In this document: positions 1 to 8,794 of the stretch, one piece after another
How the letters are laid out: the number at the start of each line of letters is the position of its first letter
How positions within the stretch are numbered: position 1 is the first letter of the stretch
Assembly: GCF_023571765.1 (NCBI RefSeq)
Contig: NZ_JAMJXC010000001.1
Span: 532,262 to 596,261, forward strand
Length of the DNA stretch: 64,000 bases
Direction of reading: 5' to 3'
DNA from: Xanthobacter aminoxidans
Lineage (GTDB): Bacteria > Pseudomonadota > Alphaproteobacteria > Rhizobiales > Xanthobacteraceae
The notes under the pieces: model-generated
What the model was told of the DNA's origin: nothing
Seen by the model: the letters and a program-made list of their open reading frames with translations, nothing else
Database searches by the model: none
Position numbers and translations under genes: made by a program

Positions 1-112
1 GACGCCGTGGGGCAGAGCGTCAAGCGCGGGAGACTGCGCATTTCGCAGGGGGAGCAAGCCGTCTCCCGCTCTGGACGCATGGAGCGTGAGCGGGAAGGCG
101 AAGGGGCGTCCG

Positions 113-748
113 TCAGGCCGCTTCGGCCGCCATGCCGGACAGCAGCAGGTCTGCGGTTTGACCCGCCAGCAGGGCGACGTTGGCGTCCTTGGTGATCATG
201 GCGGCGACGATGGCGCCGTCGATCAGGACACCCAATTGGTGGGCCGCCCCGTTGGGATCGCGCGCTCCGGCCTCGGCGGCGAGGCGGGTGATGGTTTCCA
301 GCACCACCTTCTTGTGGGCGAGGGCGATCTGGCGCATCCGGTCGTCCGCCTTGTCGTGTTCGGCCACCGCATTGATGAAGGGGCAGCCGAAGAAGCGGGC
401 GTCGCCGAACCATTCGCGGAGCACGGGGAAGATGCGGCGCAGGCGCACCTGTGCGGTTGCCTCGCCTTTCAGCAGTTCGCCGAGAAACCAGTCGCGCCAC
501 GCCGCGCCCTCGCGCTCCAGCACTGCCTCCACCAGCCGCTCCTTGGAGCCGAACGACTTGTAGAGGGTCGCCTTGGCCGTTGCCGCCTCGGCAACCACAG
601 CGTCCACGCCCACCGCATTGATGCCGTGCTGGCAGAACAGGCGCGTCGCGGCCTGAAGGATGCGCTCGCGGGCCTTCGGCTCCGCCTCGCCCGCGTCCGG
701 GGCGGCGTGGGGATTGGCCTTGGGGCGGCTTGCCTTCGTTTGCTGCAT
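113..748 (-). CDS. TetR/AcrR-family transcriptional regulator
   Basis: Predicted one-component repressor of 211 aa. After a basic, Pro/Ala-rich leader of about 28 residues there is a TetR N-terminal DNA-binding domain (about residues 29-75), with the helix-turn-helix around VDAVVAEAATAKATLYKSFG, followed by an all-helical ligand-binding and dimerization domain. It is divergent from the OsmC-like gene at 969, and two copies of an AGACAGACC-type inverted repeat lie in the shared spacer. It therefore probably represses itself and the plus-strand series. The inducer is unknown; the regulated genes suggest a small sulfur or nitrogen electrophile. Family assignment is secure, the target is inferred from position. 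Confidence 0.9.
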   Translation of the reverse strand: MQQTKASRPKANPHAAPDAGEAEPKARERILQAATRLFCQHGINAVGVDAVVAEAATAKATLYKSFGSKERLVEAVLEREGAAWRDWFLGELLKGEATAQVRLRRIFPVLREWFGDARFFGCPFINAVAEHDKADDRMRQIALAHKKVVLETITRLAAEAGARDPNGAAHQLGVLIDGAIVAAMITKDANVALLAGQTADLLLSGMAAEAA

Positions 749-783
749 CGCTTCTCACCAATGTGCTGCTTTCGCGTGCACTC

Positions 784-801
784 AGACAGACCTGTCTGTT
801 T
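784..801. promoter_or_regulatory. Imperfect operator copy near the TetR gene
   Basis: AGACAGACCTGTCTGTTT is an inverted repeat with 7 of 9 positions matching between halves. It is the degenerate twin of the perfect repeat at 930-947 and lies 36 bases upstream of the TetR start codon, where it could mediate autoregulation. Confidence 0.65.
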
Positions 802-929
802 TCTACAGGCACGAACCGTGCCGGACAAGCCGCGTCCACTTTTCCCACAGCTCCTTATTTCTCATAAGGAATCGCAGGTCTCCTCCAGTCCGTCTCTTCC
901 CTCGGTGGATCTGGCATGGTGCGTGCATA

Positions 930-947
930 AGACAGACCGGTCTGTCT
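930..947. promoter_or_regulatory. Perfect 18-bp palindromic operator upstream of the OsmC-like gene
   Basis: AGACAGACCGGTCTGTCT is a perfect 18-bp palindrome ending 21 bases before the ATG at 969. Its half-site recurs at 784-801. Position and symmetry are as expected for a dimeric TetR repressor blocking transcription of the 969-9283 gene series. Binding is inferred. Confidence 0.75.
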
Positions 948-968
948 ACACGACCCAAGGAGATCCTG

Positions 969-1535
969 ATGACTGCGCCCCAGACCGCACTGACCGGCTG
1001 CCTCGCGCCAGAAGCGACCACGGGCTGCCTTGCGCCCATCGACAAGGAAGGCCTCGCCAAGCTGATCGCGGCCGGCAAGGCGGACCCCAAGGTCATCAAA
1101 ACCCTGAAGTGCAAGACCGTCGCCGAAGGCCGCTTCCGCCACGCGAACTACATCCGCAATCTCGAGCCCTACATCGTTGACGAGCCCCCGGGCCTGCTCG
1201 GCGACGACACGGCGCCGAACCCCTCCGAAGCGTCGCTGGCCGCGCTCGGCTCCTGCCTCGCCGTCGGCCTCCACGCCAATGCGGTGCATCGCGGCTGGAC
1301 CGTCCGCAAGCTGGAGCTGCAGCTCGAGGGCGACCTCAACATCACCGCCGTGTGGGGTACGGGCGACGTCAGCGAGAAGCCGGTCGGCTTCACCGACGTG
1401 CGCGTGAAGGTCGACATGGAGTGCGACGGCGTGCCGAAGGAGGAGGTCGAGGCGCTCATCTCCCACGTCACCAAGTGGTCGCCCGTGGCCAACACCTTCG
1501 TGCGTCCGGTGAACCTGGAGGTGGCGCTGGGCTGA
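969..1535 (+). CDS. OsmC/Ohr-family protein
   Basis: 188 aa, starting at the ATG at 969, preceded by AAGGAGAT. OsmC-family proteins are thiol-dependent peroxidase-like enzymes or act on reactive sulfur or electrophiles. Here the helix Cys is present (LGSCLAVGLHANA, about residues 96-108), but the second conserved Cys position reads KWSPVANT, with Ser where Ohr/OsmC have Cys-Pro. A classical two-Cys peroxidase mechanism is therefore unlikely. The N-terminus has a short internal duplication (TGCLAPEA / TGCLAPID). It is the first gene after the TetR operator and probably heads the operon leading to cyanase. Confidence 0.85.
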   Translation: MTAPQTALTGCLAPEATTGCLAPIDKEGLAKLIAAGKADPKVIKTLKCKTVAEGRFRHANYIRNLEPYIVDEPPGLLGDDTAPNPSEASLAALGSCLAVGLHANAVHRGWTVRKLELQLEGDLNITAVWGTGDVSEKPVGFTDVRVKVDMECDGVPKEEVEALISHVTKWSPVANTFVRPVNLEVALG

Positions 1536-1623
1536 CCGGCGCCGACCGACCGGCCGCTTTCGGCCGCATCCCTGCCCGGCAACGGCCGGGCAGGCTCCCG
1601 CCCTCTTCCCGTTGAGGATCGCC

Positions 1624-2757
1624 ATGTCGCTGCCTGTGTCGCACGTCGCCGTCACTGCCTTGTCGCCGCATGACCCTGCTGCGGTCGATCTCGATGCCGG
1701 CATCGCCCTCGACGAGATCGGCAAGATCGCGCGGACCGATCTGTCCGCCTGGGCGCGGGCCATCGACGAGGGCACCTATCCCGCAACGCTGCTGCATCGC
1801 TTCGCCGACGCCGGAGCCTTCCGCCTGCATCTGTCGCAGGGCCACCGGCTGAGCAATGCCATCGAGGGCATGTCGCGCATGTCCGAGGTCTGCGCCGCCA
1901 CGGGCTTCATGGCCTGGTGTCAGAACACGCTGGTCTGGTACCTCATCAATTCCGAGAATGAGGCGCCCCGCGCCAAATATCTCGCCGCCGTCGCCACGGG
2001 TCACGTGCTCGGCGGGACCGCTTTGTCCAATCCCATGAAGTCCTTCTTCGGCATCGAGGCGCTGAAGCTGAAGGGCACGCGGGTGGAGGGCGGTTACAAG
2101 GTGAAGGGCATTCTGCCCTGGGTGTCCAACCTCGGCCCCGACCATTTCTTCGGCTGCATCTTCGCCGTGGACGGCGCCGCGCCTGTCATGGCGATCATCG
2201 ACTGCGCCGAGCCGGCCGTGACGCTGAAGCCCTGCGAGCCGTTCCTCGGCATGGACGGCACCGGCACCTACGCCGTGCAGGTGCGCGACCTGTTCATCCC
2301 CGACGAGATGGTGCTGGCCCACGATGCCATGTCGTTCGTGAAGAAGATGCGGGCCGGCTTCATCCTGCTGCAGGCCGGCATGGCCTTCGGCCTCATCCGT
2401 GACTGCATCGCCATGATGCGCGAGGTGGAGGAGCCCCTCGGTCACGTGAACCGCTATCTCGACGTCCAGCCCGACCAGCTTTGCGAGACGCTGGCGGCCA
2501 TGGAAGCGGAGGTGAACGCCCTCGCCGAAACGCCGTTCGACGAGAGCCCGGACTACTGGCGCCGCGTCGTCTCCGCCCGCCTGCTCGCCGGCGAGAAGAG
2601 CGTCGAAGCCGCCCACAACGCCATGCTCCATTGCGGCGCCCGCGGCTATGTGCGCGCCTCCCGCTGCCAGCGGCGCCTGCGCGAGGCCTATTTCGTCGCC
2701 ATCGTCACGCCGGCCACCAAGCAGCTGAAGCTGATGCTGGACCAGATGCCGGCCTGA
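1624..2757 (+). CDS. Acyl-CoA dehydrogenase-fold flavoprotein
   Basis: 377 aa from the ATG at 1624; an upstream TTG at 1612 is possible but less likely. The overall architecture is that of the acyl-CoA dehydrogenase superfamily: helical N-terminus, central beta domain (FGIEALKLKGTRVEGGYKVK and the segment after it), C-terminal four-helix bundle. Similarity seems closer to the flavin-dependent monooxygenase branch (SfnB/DszC-like sulfur acquisition enzymes) than to fatty-acid enzymes, but this is a judgement from overall pattern. It follows the OsmC-like gene by 88 bases and precedes a rhodanese, so a role in oxidizing an organosulfur or nitrile-like substrate is conceivable. The true substrate is unknown. 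Confidence 0.75.
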   Translation: MSLPVSHVAVTALSPHDPAAVDLDAGIALDEIGKIARTDLSAWARAIDEGTYPATLLHRFADAGAFRLHLSQGHRLSNAIEGMSRMSEVCAATGFMAWCQNTLVWYLINSENEAPRAKYLAAVATGHVLGGTALSNPMKSFFGIEALKLKGTRVEGGYKVKGILPWVSNLGPDHFFGCIFAVDGAAPVMAIIDCAEPAVTLKPCEPFLGMDGTGTYAVQVRDLFIPDEMVLAHDAMSFVKKMRAGFILLQAGMAFGLIRDCIAMMREVEEPLGHVNRYLDVQPDQLCETLAAMEAEVNALAETPFDESPDYWRRVVSARLLAGEKSVEAAHNAMLHCGARGYVRASRCQRRLREAYFVAIVTPATKQLKLMLDQMPA

Positions 2758-2845
2758 GGCCGGCCGCCCGTTTCAAAACATGAGGGGCAAAAGCCCCCGG
2801 TGCCTTCCGAAAGAGTGTCCTCCCGACCCGCAAGAGGGGATCACC

Positions 2846-3709
2846 ATGAGCGCAATCCTGATTTCGCCGTCCGATCTTTCGACCCTCATCCTGTCTGAAC
2901 CCACCGTCGTCATCGATACCCGTGACCCCGCGAGCTACGCCGCCGGCCACATTCCCGGGGCGGTGAACCTGCACGAGATCTTCACCTTCCTCGCCACCTC
3001 GACCCCCGAGGGCTACGCCGAGCTTCGGCAGAAGTTCGCCGATGCCTTCGGCAAGGCCGGCCTCTCCGGCACCGAGACGGCGGTGATCTACGAGCAGTCC
3101 ATGAATTCCGGCTTCGGCCAGTCCTGCCGCGGCTATTTCCTGCTCACCTTCCTCGGCTATCCCAAGGTGAAGGTGCTGCATGGCGGGTTCGCCGCCTGGA
3201 CGGCCGCTAGCCTTCCCGTCTCCACCGACGTGCCCGAGCCCAAGGCCACCACTTTCCCGGTGGACCCGGCGGCCGGGGAACTCATCATCGACGCCGCCGC
3301 CATGCTGAAGGCGGTGGAAGACCCGGCCGTCGCCAAGCTCGACGTGCGGGACGTGGACGAGTGGATCGGCGAAAGCTCGTCGCCCTATGGCAAGGACTTC
3401 TGCCCCCGCAAGGGGCGGATCCCCGGCGCCAAATGGATCGAGTGGTACCGCATGATGAAGCCGACCGCCGAGGGGCCGCGCTTCAAGTCGTCCGCCGAGA
3501 TCCTCGCCGAGTGCGCCACCGTGGGCATTTCGCCCGAAACCCCCGTCTATCTCTACTGCTTCAAAGGGGCGCGGGCCTCCAACACCTTCCTCGCGCTGAA
3601 AGAGGCGGGGGTGAAGGACGTGAAGATGTATTTTGGCTCCTGGAACGAGTGGTCGCGCGATCCGTCCCTGCCCATCGAGGAGGGGCACCCGGCCGCGGCC
3701 CTCGGCTGA
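2846..3709 (+). CDS. Two-domain sulfurtransferase (rhodanese family)
   Basis: 287 aa from the ATG at 2846, preceded by AAGAGGGGAT. Two tandem rhodanese domains are visible. The N-terminal one (VIDTRDPASYAAGHIPGAVN) lacks a recognizable active-site loop. The C-terminal one carries the catalytic loop YCFKGARASN, with Cys as sulfur acceptor. Such enzymes move sulfane sulfur from thiosulfate or mercaptopyruvate to cyanide or thiols. Sitting between a flavoprotein and a DsbA-like protein, upstream of cyanase, it points to cyanide, thiocyanate or related sulfur chemistry. The exact donor and acceptor cannot be read from sequence. Confidence 0.87.
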   Translation: MSAILISPSDLSTLILSEPTVVIDTRDPASYAAGHIPGAVNLHEIFTFLATSTPEGYAELRQKFADAFGKAGLSGTETAVIYEQSMNSGFGQSCRGYFLLTFLGYPKVKVLHGGFAAWTAASLPVSTDVPEPKATTFPVDPAAGELIIDAAAMLKAVEDPAVAKLDVRDVDEWIGESSSPYGKDFCPRKGRIPGAKWIEWYRMMKPTAEGPRFKSSAEILAECATVGISPETPVYLYCFKGARASNTFLALKEAGVKDVKMYFGSWNEWSRDPSLPIEEGHPAAALG

Positions 3710-3731
3710 ACCGAGCCAAAGGAGCCCCGCC

Positions 3732-4358
3732 GTGCCCGAGATCATCTGCTATTTCAGCCCCCAGTCCGGCTATGCCTATCTGGGGCACGGCCGCCTGCGC
3801 GAGATCGCGCGCGCGGCGGGCGCCGACATTCTGTGGCGTCCCGTCGACATCCTGAAGGTCTTCGCCGAGGGCGGGTCCACCGCCCCGGCGAAGCAGTCGC
3901 CCCAGCGCAACGCCTATCGTAAGCAGGACATCGTGCGTTGGGCCAAGGTGCGCGGCATCTCCATCAATACCGAGCCGAAGTTCTGGCCCACGGATACGCT
4001 TCCCGCGTGTCGTCTCATCGCGGCGGCGCAGATCGAGGGCATCGACCCCGCCGACCTCATCGGCGCCTGCCTCTCCGCCGTGTGGGCGCGGGACATCCAG
4101 ATTTCCGAGCGGGACAGTCTCGTCCGCCTCGCCAATGAGGTGGGGCTGGATGGTGAGAAGCTCGCCACCCTCTCCGACAGCGTGGAGGCGGCCGACAAGA
4201 TCGCGCGCAACACCGCCGCAGCCATCGAGGCGGGCGTGTTCGGCTCGCCCACCTATTTCGTGAACGGCGAGATGTATTTCGGCCAGGACCGGCTGCTGTT
4301 CGTCGCCGCCGCGCTGGGCGTCGCGCAGGAACCGGTGGCGCAGGAGCATCTGTCGTGA
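3732..4358 (+). CDS. DsbA-family/kappa-GST-like oxidoreductase or isomerase
   Basis: 208 aa from the GTG at 3732. It opens with a thioredoxin-fold strand and YFSPQSGYAYLGH, where kappa-class GSTs and 2-hydroxychromene-2-carboxylate isomerases have a Ser-Pro glutathione-binding motif rather than a CxxC. The C-terminal GVFGSPTYFVNGEMYFGQDR is the typical cis-Pro loop and end of this family. A glutathione-dependent transferase or isomerase is more likely than a disulfide oxidase. Its stop overlaps the GTG start of the next gene by four bases (GTGA), so the two are translationally coupled. Confidence 0.83.
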   Translation: MPEIICYFSPQSGYAYLGHGRLREIARAAGADILWRPVDILKVFAEGGSTAPAKQSPQRNAYRKQDIVRWAKVRGISINTEPKFWPTDTLPACRLIAAAQIEGIDPADLIGACLSAVWARDIQISERDSLVRLANEVGLDGEKLATLSDSVEAADKIARNTAAAIEAGVFGSPTYFVNGEMYFGQDRLLFVAAALGVAQEPVAQEHLS

Positions 4359-5533
4359 GCGCGCCGCTCGTCATCATTGGGGCCGGGCAGGCGGCGGCGC
4401 AGGCCGTCACCTCCCTCAAGGCCGAGGGCTATGGCAAGCCCATCATCGTCATCGGCGACGAGCCCTATCTGCCCTACCAGCGCCCGCCGCTCTCCAAGGC
4501 CTATCTCGGCGGCGAGATGACCGAAGATCGGCTGGAGCTGAAGGCGCCCGCCTTCTACGCCGATGCGGGCGCCGAGATGCGCCTCTCCACCCTCGTCGCC
4601 CGCATCTTGCCTGTGGGCAAGGAGGTGGAGCTTTTCGATGGCACCCGCCTCGCCTACGGCGCGCTGCTGATCGCCACCGGCACCCGCGCCCGCGCGCTGC
4701 CTGTGCCGGGGGCGGAACTGCCGGGCGTGTTTTCCATCCGCAGCATCGACGATGTGAAGCACTTCCGCGCCGCTGCGCTTGCGGGCGCGCGGCTGGTGAT
4801 TATCGGGGGCGGCTATATCGGGCTGGAGACGGCGGCCAAGGCGAAGACGCTGGGGCTCGATGTCACCGTGGTGGAAGGCGCACCGCGTCTTCTCGCCCGC
4901 GTCGCCTGCACCACCATCTCCGATTTCGCGCGTGACCTGCACGAGGGCCACGGCATCACCATCCTCACCGGCACCGGCGTCGCCCGCATTCTGGGCACGG
5001 ATGGCGTGACGGGCGTGGAACTCGCCGACGGACGGGTGCTGCCGGCCGATCTCGTGCTCTCCGCCGTGGGCGCGGTGCCCAATGGCGAAATTGCCGCCGA
5101 TGCCGGCCTCGTCATGGAGAACGGCATCCGGGTGGACGAGGCGACCCGCACCAGCGTGCCCGACATCTACGCTGCCGGAGATGTGGCCAATTTCCCAAGC
5201 AAGCTCTACGGCCGGCGGGTTCGCCTCGAATCCGTGCAGAATGCGATCGATCAGGCCAAGGTTGCCGCAAAAGCAATCAGCGGTGGGACAGTTGCATACG
5301 ATCCGGTCCCCTGGTTCTGGTCCGATCAGTATGATGTGAAGCTGCAGATCGTCGGCCTTCTCGACGGGCACGACCGCACCGAATGCGAGGGCGACGTCGC
5401 CGCCGGACGCTTCTGCGTCAGGTACTTCGCGGGGGATCGCCTCGTCGCGGTCGCCTCCGTCAACGATCCGAAAAGCCACATGCTGGCGCGCAAGGCGCTC
5501 GCCACCCCGCCGCCCGTCCCCGTTCCCGGGTGA
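4355..5533 (+). CDS. FAD/NAD(P)-dependent ferredoxin reductase-like protein
   Basis: 392 aa from the GTG at 4355. FAD-binding GxGxxA motif near the N-terminus (IIGAGQAAAQAV), NAD-binding GGGYIGLE around residues 148-155, and YAAGDVAN as the second FAD contact, followed by a C-terminal reductase domain. This is the layout of ferredoxin, rubredoxin or putidaredoxin reductases that feed electrons to oxygenases. No ferredoxin or P450 is adjacent. The partner may be the flavoprotein at 1624 or a thiol substrate made by the preceding gene. It overlaps the upstream gene by 4 bases and is followed 73 bases later by the cyanate-type transporter. Confidence 0.87.
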   Translation: MSAPLVIIGAGQAAAQAVTSLKAEGYGKPIIVIGDEPYLPYQRPPLSKAYLGGEMTEDRLELKAPAFYADAGAEMRLSTLVARILPVGKEVELFDGTRLAYGALLIATGTRARALPVPGAELPGVFSIRSIDDVKHFRAAALAGARLVIIGGGYIGLETAAKAKTLGLDVTVVEGAPRLLARVACTTISDFARDLHEGHGITILTGTGVARILGTDGVTGVELADGRVLPADLVLSAVGAVPNGEIAADAGLVMENGIRVDEATRTSVPDIYAAGDVANFPSKLYGRRVRLESVQNAIDQAKVAAKAISGGTVAYDPVPWFWSDQYDVKLQIVGLLDGHDRTECEGDVAAGRFCVRYFAGDRLVAVASVNDPKSHMLARKALATPPPVPVPG

Positions 5534-5606
5534 GCGTGGCACGGGCATTGCCCTATCCCAGCGTCACGTTCGTCCGGTCCATCGCAAGCCCTCACGGAGA
5601 GCCCTG

Positions 5607-6971
5607 ATGTCGATGTTTTCCAACCCGTTCTCGCTGAAGTCCACGCTGCGCCGCTGCCTGTGCGGGCGGCACGCGAGCGCGGAGGAACATGCGGCGGCGG
5701 AGCGGGCGGCGACGCTCTCCGATGAGGCGCGCTACAAGGAGGTGGTCGCCTCCGGCCTCATGCGGGCGCTGTTCCCGAACGACCTGAAGCGCCGCGCCTT
5801 CCTCAAGGCCGTGGGCACCTCCACCGCGGCGGCAGCCCTCGCCACCTTCTTCCCGCTGGATGTCGCCACCGAAGCCTTCGCCCAGACCGGCAAGCCGGAG
5901 AAGACGGACCTCAAGGTGGGCTTCATCCCCATCACCTGCGCCACGCCGATCATCATGGCCCATCCCATGGGCTTCTACACCAAGCACGGCCTGAACGTGG
6001 AGGTGGTGAAGACCGCCGGCTGGGCGGTGGTGCGCGACAAGACCATCAACAAGGAATACGACGCCGCCCACATGCTGGCGCCCATGCCGCTGGCCATCTC
6101 GCAGGGGCTTGGCTCGAACCCGATCCCGTTCGTCGCGGCGGCCATCGAGAATATCAACGGCCAGTCCTTCACGCTGGGCATCAAGCACAAGGACAAGATG
6201 GATGTGAAGTCGTGGAAGGGGATGAAGCTCGCCATTCCCTACGACTTCTCCATGCACAACTATCTGCTGCGCTACCTGCTGGCCGAGAACGGCATCGATC
6301 CGGATACCGACGTTCAGCTGCGCGTGGTGCCGCCGCCGGAGATGGTGGCGAACCTCAGGGCAGAGAACATCGACGGCTTCCTCGCCCCGGACAACGTGGC
6401 CCAGCGCGCGGTGTTCGACGGCGTCGGCTTCATCCACTCCTTGTCCAAGACCATGTGGGACGGGCACCCCTGCTGTTCCTTCGCGGCCAGCAAGGAATTC
6501 ATCTCCACCATGCCGAATACTTACGCGGCACTGCTGCGGGCCATCGTGGATGCCACCGGCTATGCCTCCAAGGCCGAGAACCGCAAGGCCATCGCCGAGG
6601 CCATCGCGCCGGCCGCCTATCTTAACGCGCCGCCGATCGTGCTGGAGCAGGTGCTGGTGGGCAAGTATGCGGACGGGCTCGGCAACATCAAGGACGACCC
6701 CAAGCGCGTCGATTTCGATCCTTTCCCGTGGGATTCCTTCGCAGTGTGGATGCTGACCCAGATGAAGCGCTGGGGGCAGGTGAAGGGTGACGTGGACTAC
6801 ACCAAGGTCGCCAACGAGGTCTTCCTCGCCACCGACGCCGCGAAGGTGATGAAGGAGATGGGCCTCACCCCGCCCGCCACCACGATGAAGTCGTTCTCGG
6901 TGATGGGGAAGGTGTTCGATCCCGCAAAGCCCGCCGAATACGTCAATTCCTTCGCCATCAAGCGGAGCTGA
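5607..6971 (+). CDS. Nitrate/cyanate-type ABC transporter binding protein
   Basis: 454 aa. The long N-terminus contains a twin-arginine signal around residues 67-76 (KRRAFLKAVG) followed by an Ala-rich hydrophobic stretch and a likely cleavage near AFAQ, so it should be exported folded by Tat. The mature part resembles NrtA/CmpA/CynA periplasmic proteins for nitrate, bicarbonate or cyanate. About 66 residues precede the RR motif, which is unusually long but common in the NrtA branch. Genes for the permease and ATPase follow at 4 and 5 bases and cyanase comes next, so cyanate is the likely ligand. Nitrate or a related anion cannot be excluded. Confidence 0.87.
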   Translation: MSMFSNPFSLKSTLRRCLCGRHASAEEHAAAERAATLSDEARYKEVVASGLMRALFPNDLKRRAFLKAVGTSTAAAALATFFPLDVATEAFAQTGKPEKTDLKVGFIPITCATPIIMAHPMGFYTKHGLNVEVVKTAGWAVVRDKTINKEYDAAHMLAPMPLAISQGLGSNPIPFVAAAIENINGQSFTLGIKHKDKMDVKSWKGMKLAIPYDFSMHNYLLRYLLAENGIDPDTDVQLRVVPPPEMVANLRAENIDGFLAPDNVAQRAVFDGVGFIHSLSKTMWDGHPCCSFAASKEFISTMPNTYAALLRAIVDATGYASKAENRKAIAEAIAPAAYLNAPPIVLEQVLVGKYADGLGNIKDDPKRVDFDPFPWDSFAVWMLTQMKRWGQVKGDVDYTKVANEVFLATDAAKVMKEMGLTPPATTMKSFSVMGKVFDPAKPAEYVNSFAIKRS

Positions 6972-6975
6972 GGGG

Positions 6976-7815
6976 ATGAAGAGCCTCGGCGTGCGCGCCG
7001 GCCTCCTCTCGGTGCTGATGTTCGTCGCCTTCTGCGCGCTATGGCAGATCGCCGTCACCCCGAGCGCGAGTTCGGGGCCGGCGCTCGATCCCGAATATGC
7101 CAAGCTGATGGGCATCGCCACGGAGGGCGCCAAGTCCGCCATGCCCGGGCCGCTCGATGTGGCGGGCAAGCTCTGGGACAACCTGAAGCGGCCGTTCTAC
7201 GACAACGGCCCCAACGACAAGGGCCTCGGCCTCCAGCTCCTCTATTCCATCGGCCGTGTGTTCATCGGCTATGGATTGGCGGTGCTGGTGGCGGTGCCCA
7301 TCGGCTTCCTCATCGGCATGTCGCCGCTGGCCTACCGGGCGCTCGATCCCTTCATCCAGGTGCTCAAGCCCATCTCGCCCTTGGCCTGGATGCCGCTCGC
7401 CCTCTACACCATCAAGGATTCCTCCCTCTCGGCCATCTTCGTCATCTTCATCTGCTCGGTCTGGCCCATGCTCATCAACACCGCCTTCGGTGTCGGGGCG
7501 GTGCGCAAGGAGTGGCTGAACGTGGCGCGCACGCTGGAGGTGGGGCCGTGGCGGCGCGCCTTCACCGTGATCCTGCCGGCGGCGGCGCCCACCATCCTCA
7601 CCGGCATGCGCATCTCCATCGGCATCGCCTGGCTGGTTATCGTGGCGGCGGAGATGCTCGTGGGCGGAACCGGCATCGGCTACTTCGTCTGGAACGAGTG
7701 GAACAACCTCTCCATCGCCAATGTGATCGTGGGGATCCTGCTCATCGGCGTCGTCGGCATGGCGCTCGACCTCATTCTCGCGCGCCTGCAGAAGCGCGTG
7801 ACGTTTCCGGAGTGA
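6976..7815 (+). CDS. ABC transporter permease, nitrate/cyanate type
   Basis: 279 aa inner-membrane permease of the NrtB/SsuC class: an N-terminal transmembrane segment, a periplasmic stretch, then five or so further hydrophobic segments. The cytoplasmic coupling loop is visible as EWLNVARTLEVGPWRRAF through the ILPAAAPTI segment. It follows the binding protein by 4 bases and precedes the ATPase by 5, forming a complete importer. The cyanate assignment rests on the linked cyanase. Confidence 0.9.
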   Translation: MKSLGVRAGLLSVLMFVAFCALWQIAVTPSASSGPALDPEYAKLMGIATEGAKSAMPGPLDVAGKLWDNLKRPFYDNGPNDKGLGLQLLYSIGRVFIGYGLAVLVAVPIGFLIGMSPLAYRALDPFIQVLKPISPLAWMPLALYTIKDSSLSAIFVIFICSVWPMLINTAFGVGAVRKEWLNVARTLEVGPWRRAFTVILPAAAPTILTGMRISIGIAWLVIVAAEMLVGGTGIGYFVWNEWNNLSIANVIVGILLIGVVGMALDLILARLQKRVTFPE

Positions 7816-7820
7816 GGGCC

Positions 7821-8756
7821 ATGGCGAACCCCAGGACCGAGAGCGATCCCAAATTCATCTCCATCGAGGGCATCGCCCGGCGCTATCCGGCGGCGGGTGG
7901 CGGCTCCACCACCATCTTCGAGGATCTCTGGCTTCCCGTGGCGCGGGGCGAGTTCGTCTGCATCATCGGCCATTCCGGCTGCGGCAAGACGAGCGTGCTC
8001 AATATCCTCGCCGGGCTTGAGGAGCCTTCGGACGGCGTGGTGGTGGTGGACGGGCAGGCCATTTCCGGCCCGAGCCTCGACCGCGCGGTGATCTTCCAGG
8101 GCCATGCGCTGCTCCCCTGGAAGAGCGTCATCGGCAATGTGGGCTATGCCGTCTCTTCCCGCTGGCGCAAGGCGGGTCGGGCGGAGGTGGAGGCGCGGGC
8201 GCGCCGCTTCATCGATCTCGTCGGCCTCAAGGGCAACGAGCTGAAGCGACCGGCCGAACTCTCCGGCGGCATGCGCCAGCGCGTGGGCATCGCCCGCGCG
8301 CTGTCCATCGAGCCGAAGATACTGCTCATGGACGAGCCCTTCTCCGCGCTCGACGCGCTCACCCGCGGCACATTGCAGGACGAGGTGCGCCGCATCTGCA
8401 AGTCCACCGGTCAGACGGTCGTCATGATCACCCACGACGTGGACGAGGCCATCTACCTCGCCGACAAGATCGTCCTGATGACCAATGGTCCGGAGGCGAT
8501 GATCGCCGAGGTGGTCGAGAACCCGCTGCCCATGGAGCGCGCCCGCGACAGCATCCATCGCGAAGAGGATTACTACGCGGTGCGCAACCACCTGGTGGAC
8601 TTCCTCGTCTCCCGCAGCCGGACCTTCAAGACCGAGATGCCGGCCGGCTACGACCGCCGCCACCCGCCCGTGGTGCGTCTCGGCCGCCAGCCGAAGCCCG
8701 AGCCGGCGCCGGCCAACACCATTCCCTTCCCCGCCATCGCCCATGCGCGGGACTGA
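7821..8756 (+). CDS. ABC transporter ATPase, nitrate/cyanate type
   Basis: 311 aa from the ATG at 7821. Walker A is GHSGCGKTS, the signature is LSGGMRQR, Walker B is ILLMDEPFSALD, and the switch His lies in VMITHDVDEA. It is a single ABC domain of the NrtD/SsuB type with about 45 extra C-terminal residues rich in Arg and Pro. It energizes import together with the two preceding proteins. The reading frame continues upstream through the permease gene in another frame, but the start after the permease stop is the only sensible one. Confidence 0.91.
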   Translation: MANPRTESDPKFISIEGIARRYPAAGGGSTTIFEDLWLPVARGEFVCIIGHSGCGKTSVLNILAGLEEPSDGVVVVDGQAISGPSLDRAVIFQGHALLPWKSVIGNVGYAVSSRWRKAGRAEVEARARRFIDLVGLKGNELKRPAELSGGMRQRVGIARALSIEPKILLMDEPFSALDALTRGTLQDEVRRICKSTGQTVVMITHDVDEAIYLADKIVLMTNGPEAMIAEVVENPLPMERARDSIHREEDYYAVRNHLVDFLVSRSRTFKTEMPAGYDRRHPPVVRLGRQPKPEPAPANTIPFPAIAHARD

Positions 8757-8794
8757 CGGACCTTCGACCGAACTCAAGCGGAGACCATAAGAAG

